Positions 17,371-24,615 of a DNA stretch of 64,000 nt are shown piece by piece. The translations under genes and the position numbers were made by a program. Where the stretch lies: the NCBI GenBank assembly GCA_009773165.1, contig WOUZ01000003.1, positions 247,890 to 311,889 on the forward strand. The letters run 5' to 3'. The notes below the pieces were generated by a model, which did not search any database, was not told the origin of the DNA, and saw nothing but the letters and a program-made list of their open reading frames with translations. Origin of the DNA: Bacteroidota bacterium. Its GTDB lineage: Bacteria > Bacteroidota > Bacteroidia > Bacteroidales > F082. Within the stretch, counting starts at the first letter, position 1. Every line of letters starts with the position of its first letter.

Positions 17371-17874
17371 CTAATTGTCCTCCTTTTTACCGGCCAATTG
17401 CATTGCAATTTCTGAGAACAAAACTGCCAGTGAACTCCTGTCAACTTTTGAGCTTTGTATCACACCAAAAGAATCAGTCACATGTTTCTTGTATTCGTTA
17501 AGCAATGTAAGTTGTTCCTGGTGAAGCGACTCCGATTTTTCTGACATCCATTGCCTTGTCTCACGCAACGATTCCTCAAAACTTATAAGTGTTTGATTTA
17601 ACCGTTGATCCAACAGATTTATTTCTTCTTTTAACCGTGAAATAGAATTTGTAAGAGTTTCTTTTTCCTTTTGAACTATCGTTTGCTGAAGCTGCTTATT
17701 TTCTTCCATCAACAGACGCATTTCGGCTAATTGCCGGCTAACCTGCATCTCAAGCGAAGAAAGGGAGTCGCGCGAAACTTGATCACTTTTTTCTAACCTT
17801 TTTTCAAACTCTGTCAGGTTGTTTCCAAACAAGATATCTCTTATTCGTGAAATATTTTCTGCTTCCTTAGTCAT
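17371..17874 (-). CDS. Coiled-coil protein, first gene of the small-GTPase operon
   Basis: A 167-residue, highly charged, helical protein without signal peptide or membrane segment. The N-terminus I-R-D-I-L-F-G-N-N-L-x-E-F-E-K-R is followed by long heptad-rich coiled coil (about 20-140). A distinct C-terminal helix reads D-R-S-S-L-A-V-L-F-S-E-I-A-M-Q-L. The two conserved-looking ends joined by a variable coiled coil suggest a cytosolic tether or scaffold. It starts the operon and ends 23 bp before the OmpA-like membrane protein gene. I do not recognise a named family, so function is inferred from the operon only. Confidence 0.75.
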   Translation of the reverse strand: MTKEAENISRIRDILFGNNLTEFEKRLEKSDQVSRDSLSSLEMQVSRQLAEMRLLMEENKQLQQTIVQKEKETLTNSISRLKEEINLLDQRLNQTLISFEESLRETRQWMSEKSESLHQEQLTLLNEYKKHVTDSFGVIQSSKVDRSSLAVLFSEIAMQLAGKKEDN

Positions 17875-17981
17875 GTGTTTTCCTGTTTAACTCCGAAAGG
17901 CCCGGAATGTTTAAACGGTAAATGTACAAAACTTTGTTTATTTTGATATCTTCCCCTAAAATCCCATGTTTGAATTTTCAT

Positions 17982-17989
17982 TATTTTTG
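17982..17989 (+). promoter_or_regulatory. Putative -7 promoter element (TATTTTTG) before the flavin reductase gene
   Basis: TATTTTTG fits the Bacteroidota TAnnTTTG element and is followed by CAGCCCC, the same context seen before rpsT. A TTTG at the usual -33 spacing was not found. It lies 64 bp before the start at 18054. Confidence 0.45.
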
Positions 17990-18053
17990 CAGCCCCTTTT
18001 GGGTAAAAATTCTAAAATTAACTGAATCAACGCATTAACTTTGTTCCATATTC

Positions 18054-18707
18054 ATGAAGACCGATAACACTCACGCGATTTTATCAGTAAGGCATCTAAC
18101 AGCAACTGCTTATGTGTTGCAAATGACCAGGCGAGGCCTGGGTTTTCGGGCTGGGCAGCATTTGCTTTTGGGTAAGTCGGGAAGCATCCATAACAGAGAG
18201 TATTCGGTTTATAGTGGTGAAAAGGAGGATTTTTTCGAGGTGCTTATAAAAGAAGTGGACGACGGTCTTGTGAGTAAACAACTTAAAAAACTTCAGCCGG
18301 GTGACCATGTTCAAATCGAAGGACCTCTTGGTTTCTTTACCATTGATAAGGATTTTATCGAAAATGGGAAATTTCTTTTTGTTGCTACAGGTAGCGGAAT
18401 TGCTCCATTTCATAGCTTTACACGAAGTTATCCTGAACTAAATTATACGCTCTTACATGGAGTAAGAAAAGTTGCAGAAGCATATGAAAAAGATCATTAT
18501 CCCAAGTCTTCGCATATTTTATGTACTTCTGCCGAAGCATCCGGTGATTTTCATGGAAGAGTAACCGACTATTTGCGAAGCCATCCGGTCTCTGCTGATA
18601 CGCATTGTTACTTATGCGGCAATTTTAATATGATACACGAAGCATTTGATATACTTGAACAGCAAGGCGTCCCTGCTGATCAGGTTCATGCCGAGGTTTA
18701 CTTCTGA
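18054..18707 (+). CDS. Ferredoxin-NADP+ reductase-like FAD-binding oxidoreductase
   Basis: A 217-residue two-domain flavoprotein. The FAD domain carries the R-x-Y-S motif at 48-51 (REYS). The NAD(P)-binding domain has the G-S-G-I-A-P-F motif at 113-119 and the C-terminal C-x-x-C-G-N block at about 184-189. This matches the Fpr/ferredoxin-NADP reductase superfamily without an attached iron-sulfur domain, so it should shuttle electrons between NAD(P)H and a separate carrier. It precedes the two radical-SAM methylthiotransferase genes by 27 bp in the same direction. A role in supplying reducing electrons to those Fe-S enzymes is an attractive inference, not proven by sequence. Confidence 0.8.
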   Translation: MKTDNTHAILSVRHLTATAYVLQMTRRGLGFRAGQHLLLGKSGSIHNREYSVYSGEKEDFFEVLIKEVDDGLVSKQLKKLQPGDHVQIEGPLGFFTIDKDFIENGKFLFVATGSGIAPFHSFTRSYPELNYTLLHGVRKVAEAYEKDHYPKSSHILCTSAEASGDFHGRVTDYLRSHPVSADTHCYLCGNFNMIHEAFDILEQQGVPADQVHAEVYF

Positions 18708-18734
18708 TTTTTTTTACTTAATGTTTGCTTTTTC

Positions 18735-20192
18735 ATGAAATACCACCTTATATCTCTTGGCTGCCAGATGAACCTATCCGATACGGAAAGGGTTCGGACG
18801 GTGATGCATCAACTTGGATTTTCTCATACCGATAAGGAAGAAGATGCAAGTATTCTTGGAATTATTGCTTGTTCAGTGCGGCAAAAAGCGATTGACAAAG
18901 TGTATTCCCGCATTGCTATGTGGAATAAAATGAAGCACCGCAAAAGCTTGCTTACTTTTGTTTCGGGTTGTATTCTTCCTTCTGATAAGGAGAAATTTCT
19001 TAAGCTTTTTGATCTTGTTTTTCCAATGAGTGAGTTGCCTGAGTTGCCTGATATGATTCATCAGTACGGAATTGTAACTCCCGTTTCGCTTCAGCAATTC
19101 GACCACGGACGTCAGACAATGGAAAATACAGTGGCTTCTGGTTCTACGGAAAAGCAATCATTGTTGAAACCTTTGGAAAACCAACCGGGCAACAAAACCA
19201 GCATCAAAATGAATCCTTCGGTTGGAATTGATGATTTTTGGCATGTTGAACCAACCTATACTTCAGATTTTGAAGCTTTCATCCCTATTCAAAATGGATG
19301 TGACAAATTCTGTACCTTTTGCGCAGTCCCCTACACACGTGGAAGAGAAGTGTCACGCCCTTCATCAGAAATCATGGAGGAGCTAAAGCGATTAGTTGAA
19401 AAAGGATTTAAATCAATCACCTTGTTGGGTCAAAATGTCAATTCTTATGGCCTTGACAAAAAAGGGGATGAGGTTACATTTCCCGATCTTTTGAGATTGA
19501 TTGGAGAATATGGTCTTCAGACAAACAAAGAGTTTTGGGTTTATTTCACCTCCCCGCATCCGCGCGATATGACAGATGAAGTTATAGAGGTTATTGCGCA
19601 GTATAAAGTTTTAGCCAAGCAAATTCATTTACCTGTTCAATCGGGTGATGATGGGGTTCTCTTACGAATGAACCGCAAGCATGCTATGGATAAATACCGT
19701 CATATTGTCCAAACTATCCGGGAGCTGATTCCTGAGGCAACCATTTTCACTGATATTATCGTTGGGTTTTCCGGCGAAACTGATGAGCAGTTTGAGAACA
19801 CCAGGAAAGCTATGGAGGAGTTCAAATACAATATGGCTTATATTGCGCAATACAGCGTGCGGCCTGGTGCAGCTAGTTCCCGTTGGGCTGATGACGTTCC
19901 CAAAGAAACAAAAAAGGAACGCTATCATTTGTTAACCAACGAATTGATGAAACACTCCATGGAATATAATTTATCGATGATTGGCCGCACAGTGCGGGTT
20001 TTGGTACGGGGGCGCGACCGAAAAAAAGGGTACCTTTCAGCATTAACAGAAGGTAAGCTGGTAATACGTTTTGCTTCCTCGAATGAAATGTTGATTGGGA
20101 CATTTGTCGATGTAACAATAAAATCAGCTACGCCTTTATCGCTTGAAGGCGAATTAGTTGAAGTGAAAGAATTTCAAGTAGCGGCATCATGA
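18735..20192 (+). CDS. miaB: tRNA-2-methylthio-N6-isopentenyladenosine synthase MiaB-type
   Basis: A 485-residue methylthiotransferase. The N-terminal UPF0004 domain has three cluster cysteines (Cys10 in GCQMN, Cys46, Cys79). The radical-SAM domain carries C-x3-C-x2-C at 189/193/196 (CDKFCTFC), the MiaB-specific G-Q-N-V-N-S-Y-G block, and a TRAM domain follows at the C-terminus. It adds a methylthio group to i6A37 of tRNAs. Odd points: the usual N-T-C around the second cysteine is replaced by I-I-A-C, and an extra stretch of about 50 residues sits between the N-terminal and radical-SAM domains. It may therefore be a divergent MiaB-family enzyme, and a more canonical MiaB elsewhere in the genome cannot be excluded. 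Its stop overlaps the next methylthiotransferase start by 4 nt. Confidence 0.85.
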   Translation: MKYHLISLGCQMNLSDTERVRTVMHQLGFSHTDKEEDASILGIIACSVRQKAIDKVYSRIAMWNKMKHRKSLLTFVSGCILPSDKEKFLKLFDLVFPMSELPELPDMIHQYGIVTPVSLQQFDHGRQTMENTVASGSTEKQSLLKPLENQPGNKTSIKMNPSVGIDDFWHVEPTYTSDFEAFIPIQNGCDKFCTFCAVPYTRGREVSRPSSEIMEELKRLVEKGFKSITLLGQNVNSYGLDKKGDEVTFPDLLRLIGEYGLQTNKEFWVYFTSPHPRDMTDEVIEVIAQYKVLAKQIHLPVQSGDDGVLLRMNRKHAMDKYRHIVQTIRELIPEATIFTDIIVGFSGETDEQFENTRKAMEEFKYNMAYIAQYSVRPGAASSRWADDVPKETKKERYHLLTNELMKHSMEYNLSMIGRTVRVLVRGRDRKKGYLSALTEGKLVIRFASSNEMLIGTFVDVTIKSATPLSLEGELVEVKEFQVAAS

Positions 20193-21490
20193 AAAAAATC
20201 GCATTTAAAACTTTAGGCTGCCGGCTGAACCAATACGAAACTGATGCCCTGGCATCACGCTTTCATTCTGGAAGTTACGAGATCGTTGATTTCAACGAAT
20301 CAGCTGATATTTATGTTGTTAATACATGCACCGTTACAAATCAGAGTGACCAGAAATCACGTCAAACAATCAATCAGGCTAAACGATTGAACGAAAACGC
20401 GATGGTGGTTGTAACAGGTTGCATGGCAAATAATTATAAGGAATCACTTCTTGAATCGAAAGCCATTGACTTTGTTGTTGACAATGAACGTAAGACTTCC
20501 ATTTTCAGCCTTGTTGAAAAACATTTCAGGGGCGAAGTGGCTGATCCCGAAGGATTTGATCATGATGTGTTTAGCTACGAAGCTGCTTATAAAACTTTTC
20601 ATACACGCAGTATGATCAAGATTCAGGATGGATGTGATAATTTCTGTACTTTTTGTATCATTCCTAAAGTGAGGGGAAGAGCAATAAGTCGCCCAGCGAA
20701 AGAAATCTTGAATAATATACGTGAAGTTATCGATTACGGATTCAAAGAAGTTGTGCTGACTGGTGTAAATATTGGTCGTTATCAGGATGAAGAAGTCAAT
20801 TTCGAACTATTAGTTGAGCAAATTCTTAATCTTCCGGGTGATTTCAGACTACGCATCTCATCCATTGAACCTGATGGTTTTTCCGATCGGTTCTTCGAGC
20901 TTTTTGCTCATCCGAAACTTACACCTCATTTGCATTTATGCCTGCAAAGTGGTGCTGAATCAATTTTGCTTAAAATGCGGAGAATGTATACGGCGAAACA
21001 GTTTAGGCAAATGGGGGAGAAGTTGAAAGCGCTTTATCCTGATTTTAATCTGACGACGGATATTATTGTTGGCTTTCCTGGTGAAACCCAGGAGGAGTTT
21101 GATCAAACAGTTCAATTAGCTAATGAATTGCAATTTAGTCACATACACACATTTAAGTATTCAGTGAGAACTGGAACAAGAGCCGAACGCATGCCTGATC
21201 AGCTGTCGGAGAAACAAAAAAATCAACGAAGTGAGGTTGTTCGACAGATTTCTGATCACAATAAACGGGCTTACTACAACAGAATGATTGGCAAACATCA
21301 GCGAATGTTGATTGAAAGAATCGGGAGTGATGGCGTTGCAAGAGGATATGGCGAAAACTACATCCCAATTCGATTGAAAGCAAAGAATGTTACAAGGAAC
21401 ACTTTTGTTGACGTTGTGTTATCTCATTTACATGAAGGAAAGGAACTGGAAGTTTGTGCAGTCCTTGCATCTGATCATATCAATGCATGA
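20189..21490 (+). CDS. mtaB: tRNA t6A37 methylthiotransferase MtaB
   Basis: A 433-residue protein opening with the MtaB hallmark T-L-G-C-R-L-N-Q-Y-E-T-D, then N-T-C-T-V-T, G-C-M-A, and the radical-SAM motif C-D-N-F-C-T-F-C followed by G-R-A-I-S-R-P. A TRAM-like tail completes the family length. MtaB converts t6A37 to ms2t6A37 in ANN-decoding tRNAs. Translation is coupled to the upstream miaB-type gene through an ATGA overlap, so the cell makes two different position-37 methylthiotransferases from one message. Confidence 0.94.
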   Translation: MKKIAFKTLGCRLNQYETDALASRFHSGSYEIVDFNESADIYVVNTCTVTNQSDQKSRQTINQAKRLNENAMVVVTGCMANNYKESLLESKAIDFVVDNERKTSIFSLVEKHFRGEVADPEGFDHDVFSYEAAYKTFHTRSMIKIQDGCDNFCTFCIIPKVRGRAISRPAKEILNNIREVIDYGFKEVVLTGVNIGRYQDEEVNFELLVEQILNLPGDFRLRISSIEPDGFSDRFFELFAHPKLTPHLHLCLQSGAESILLKMRRMYTAKQFRQMGEKLKALYPDFNLTTDIIVGFPGETQEEFDQTVQLANELQFSHIHTFKYSVRTGTRAERMPDQLSEKQKNQRSEVVRQISDHNKRAYYNRMIGKHQRMLIERIGSDGVARGYGENYIPIRLKAKNVTRNTFVDVVLSHLHEGKELEVCAVLASDHINA

Positions 21491-21622
21491 TGATACATTA
21501 CATTCTTTTATCTCAAGGGACTTTTCAACTAAAATACGCGGAGATAATGGTTAATTTTAGCTAATGAAAATGCATATCGCCCTAATTGAATGAAAAATAA
21601 ATCAAAAAATATTGATCTACGT

Positions 21623-21652
21623 TTTGTAATCAAATAAAATTCATTACTTTTG
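21623..21652 (+). promoter_or_regulatory. Promoter of rpsT (TTTG-N18-TACTTTTG)
   Basis: A TTTG at 21623-21626 and a TACTTTTG at 21645-21652 are 18 nt apart, matching the Bacteroidota housekeeping promoter. It lies 38 bp before the rpsT start and is followed by CAGCCC. Confidence 0.75.
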
Positions 21653-21690
21653 CAGCCCGAAATTGATTCAGAATAATAAGAAAGAAAAAA

Positions 21691-21945
21691 ATGGCAAATC
21701 ACAAATCGTCCATCAAGAGAATTCGTCAGAATAATACCAAGAGATTGCATAACCGCTACTATGCCAAAACAATGCGTAATGCTTTGAAGAAATTCAGAAG
21801 CCTAACCGACAAAGTTGAAGCTGATGCAATCCTTCCAAAGTTGCATTCAATGATTGACAAGTTGGCCAAGCGCAACATCATTCATAAGAATAAAGCTGGT
21901 AACCTGAAATCAAAGACTGTAAAATTTGCAGCCAAGCTGTCTTAA
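21691..21945 (+). CDS. rpsT: 30S ribosomal protein S20
   Basis: 84 residues, the normal S20 length, starting [12 protein letters not shown] with the usual Lys/Arg-rich helices and the late H-K-N-K-A. S20 binds 16S rRNA early in 30S assembly. The gene is a single-gene unit with its own strong promoter (21623-21652) and terminator (21967-21997). Confidence 0.98.
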   Translation: MANHKSSIKRIRQNNTKRLHNRYYAKTMRNALKKFRSLTDKVEADAILPKLHSMIDKLAKRNIIHKNKAGNLKSKTVKFAAKLS

Positions 21946-21966
21946 TTAGATTTAACAGAAACAATG

Positions 21967-21997
21967 AAGCCCCTCCTTTATGAAAGGTGGGGCTTTT
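21967..21997 (+). terminator. Intrinsic terminator after rpsT
   Basis: Stem AAGCCCC (21967-21973) pairs with GGGGCTT (21989-21995), extended by an inner CCTTT/AAAGG stem after one mismatch, followed by TTTT. It lies between convergent genes and may serve both directions. Confidence 0.9.
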
Positions 21998-22065
21998 CTG
22001 TTTTGAGTAAATCTGGCTTTTTTAGTCAGGCATAACCGATAAAAATGAGCAGTTTTTGAGATGGA

Positions 22066-24507
22066 TTAGAATTCCATCATTCCTTCATCACCTTCCATGT
22101 TTCTTCTTTCAGGTGTGCGTTTCTTTTGCTGATTAATCCGGTAGTTGAAATTTAATGTTACTGTGGTTGAGCTCCAGCGGAAATCGTTCATCGAGTAGAA
22201 ATTTTCGCCAAACGTTTCAAAAGAATGACTTCTTGTGTTGAATAAGTCTCTTACGTTGAGGGTGATGGTTCCCTGGCCTTTTAAGACATCTTTACCAAAA
22301 CCAAGATCCAATGTCCATGAAGGAAGTCTGCTTCCCTGCGGAGTATCCATCTTGCCCTGATAATTAAATGCAAGTTGTGAATCGAAACCTTTGGCAATGG
22401 TGAATTTTCCTGAAACCCTTGATGTCCAGGAATAATTGTCGGTTTTATAATTTATTCCGTAAGCATCTCCTTCGGTCAGTGATCTGAAAAGATTCACGTT
22501 TCCATTGATATTGAACCATTTGGATACAGTAGCCATTCCAATAAACTCTAAACCGTAAGCATCGCTTGATGCAAAGTTTTCAGGTCGTGAGATGGAAATT
22601 CCTTCCTCAGTAACTCGCTCAATACGCTGAAAAACATCAATGCTATGACGATAATATGCATTGGCATTGAAACTGGCATTTTTCCAAAAACGGAGATAGC
22701 CTGTTTCGAATGAGTTGGTGTAAACTGGACGAAGACCTGGGTTTCCTGACCAAATATTTCTATTGTCGGAATATGTTCGAAATGGATTCAACTGCCAGAA
22801 TCCAGGGCGTCTGATCCTTCGGCTATAACTGATCTGTATATTATCTTTTTCTGTCATTTTATAGGTGAAATGTGCCGAAGGAAATAGATCAGGGTACTGA
22901 TTACGGTTGTCTTCATTTGTTTCATACAAGATTGTCCTAATATCTGAGTATTCTGTTCGCAAGCCTAACTGATAAGAAAATCTGCCTGCATCATTTCCAA
23001 ATTGGGCATATGCAGCATAAATTTTCTCGTTGTAGTCAAAATGGTTTGTAAATTCTGGGTTGATCGTAAGATTTCCGGACTCATCCTGATCTTCAACCTG
23101 ATAATTATTAGCTATTTCCCTGATTTGTAATTTAATACCAGTTTCTAACTTAGCCTTTTTCCAAAAGGGGTGAAAATAATCTGCCTGCATTTGTAGGTTG
23201 GATTCCTTTTCTTGATTAGCTGTTTTTTGAAGGATATCAGCAGCGTAAGGCAACTCTGGCATAAAAATTATATGCTCCGTAATGTCTGATGCAGCATCTT
23301 CTGAATTATTAAAATATTGTATGCTTGCCGTTAATAACTGGTCTTTTTTCTTAAATTGCTTACGGTAGTCAAGTGCATATTGAAGGTTTGGCTCTTTTTC
23401 TTTTTGCTCCTCAATTCGGCTGCTTTTACTCATTAATGTGCCTGCAGGTTGATAGTCATTATAAGTTATAGTTGATGTGTTGTTTTGATCAGCAAAACGA
23501 TACATAATGCTAAAAGTCAATGAGTTGTTAGGGTTGATGAAATATTCAGCGCCGGTTCGGAAAGTGTTACTAAGCCCCCTGCGATTGCGTTCGTTTTCTT
23601 GTTCTGTTATAAAAGTAGGTTCTCTGTAATATTCTCTATATGATGTTCCTGACCCAATATTTTCACGATAATTCAGGTTGTAGTTTGCAAATAGGTTCAC
23701 TTTCTTTAACCGATAATTTGTGTTTATCCCCAAACCTCCCTGAAGCGGATACCCTGCACTAACATCTATTGAACCATTGAAACCCTTTCGGCGATCTTTC
23801 TTTAGAACAATGTTGATAATCCCCGATGTTCCCTCAGCGTCATATCTTACAGATGGATTGGTAACGATTTCGATTCGCTCAATCATGTCGGAAGAAATGG
23901 AACGCAATGCATCGCGACTGCTGATTCCAGCTAGTCCTGATACTTTTCCATCAATAAGTATCCTAACTCCGTCATCTCCGCGTAAACTTACATTTCCTTC
24001 GATATCTACCGTTACTGATGGGATATTTTCGAGTACTTCAATAGCATTTCCAGCTTTTGAAGTCATGTCTTTTCCAATATTGATAATACGTTTGTCCAAA
24101 CTCATTTCAACAGTCGTGCGTTCGGCAACAACTTCAATTTCATCAAGTAACTCGGAGTCAGGTGTTACGCTGAGTTCGCCTAAATCTTTTGATTTTGAAC
24201 CTTTTTCGAGAATAATATTGTTAAGGGTAATGGATTTGTAAGCTATAAATTGAACTATAACATAATAGTTGCCAGGTTTAAGTTTTATATCGAACTCGCC
24301 TGATTTTCCCGAAATACCCCCTGCAACAAAACTTGAATCCTGTAGGTTGTATACCATAACTGTCGCGTATTCAAGAGCCGTGTTGCTGGCTTTGTCAACA
24401 ACCTTGCCTTTTATACCGCCATCAACATCTGATGGAGTAATATCTTTGGCAATTGATAAAAATGGAAATGAAAGTGTAAATGCTAATAATAGTGTGTAAA
24501 AACGCAT
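22066..24507 (-). CDS. Outer membrane beta-barrel protein, TonB-dependent-receptor-like
   Basis: I place the start at the Met at 24507, giving a clean signal peptide (M-R-F-Y-T-L-L-L-A-F); an upstream in-frame Met at 24534 would add nine residues. A carboxypeptidase-regulatory-like domain (G-I-K-G-K-V-V-D-K-A-S-N) is followed by a TonB plug-like region (L-E-N-I-P-S-V-T-V-D-I-E-G-N-V-S-L-R-G) and a large barrel ending in a basic tail. It matches the outer-membrane beta-barrel group with a plug found widely in Bacteroidota (outer membrane beta-barrel protein 3 type), about 813 residues here. It has no SusD partner, so its substrate is unknown; iron chelates, peptides or other small molecules are possible. 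It is a single-gene unit. Confidence 0.85.
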   Translation of the reverse strand: MRFYTLLLAFTLSFPFLSIAKDITPSDVDGGIKGKVVDKASNTALEYATVMVYNLQDSSFVAGGISGKSGEFDIKLKPGNYYVIVQFIAYKSITLNNIILEKGSKSKDLGELSVTPDSELLDEIEVVAERTTVEMSLDKRIINIGKDMTSKAGNAIEVLENIPSVTVDIEGNVSLRGDDGVRILIDGKVSGLAGISSRDALRSISSDMIERIEIVTNPSVRYDAEGTSGIINIVLKKDRRKGFNGSIDVSAGYPLQGGLGINTNYRLKKVNLFANYNLNYRENIGSGTSYREYYREPTFITEQENERNRRGLSNTFRTGAEYFINPNNSLTFSIMYRFADQNNTSTITYNDYQPAGTLMSKSSRIEEQKEKEPNLQYALDYRKQFKKKDQLLTASIQYFNNSEDAASDITEHIIFMPELPYAADILQKTANQEKESNLQMQADYFHPFWKKAKLETGIKLQIREIANNYQVEDQDESGNLTINPEFTNHFDYNEKIYAAYAQFGNDAGRFSYQLGLRTEYSDIRTILYETNEDNRNQYPDLFPSAHFTYKMTEKDNIQISYSRRIRRPGFWQLNPFRTYSDNRNIWSGNPGLRPVYTNSFETGYLRFWKNASFNANAYYRHSIDVFQRIERVTEEGISISRPENFASSDAYGLEFIGMATVSKWFNINGNVNLFRSLTEGDAYGINYKTDNYSWTSRVSGKFTIAKGFDSQLAFNYQGKMDTPQGSRLPSWTLDLGFGKDVLKGQGTITLNVRDLFNTRSHSFETFGENFYSMNDFRWSSTTVTLNFNYRINQQKKRTPERRNMEGDEGMMEF

Positions 24508-24551
24508 AAATGAATATTTGAAAATAGATGACAATTAGAGGTTCTGATTTG

Positions 24552-24594
24552 TTCAATGTGCATTAAACATTGAAAGGAATAAAATGATTCCTTT
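24552..24594. repeat. Two adjacent inverted repeats downstream of priA
   Basis: TTCAATG (24552-24558) pairs with CATTGAA (24568-24574), and AAAGGAAT (24573-24580) with ATTCCTTT (24587-24594). They lie between the priA stop (24616) and the start of the outer membrane protein gene (24507). They are AT-rich with no clear T-tract on the minus strand, so they could be a weak priA terminator or an operator. Confidence 0.4.
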
Positions 24595-24615
24595 TAAGAA
24601 AAGTTTTAAGATTTT

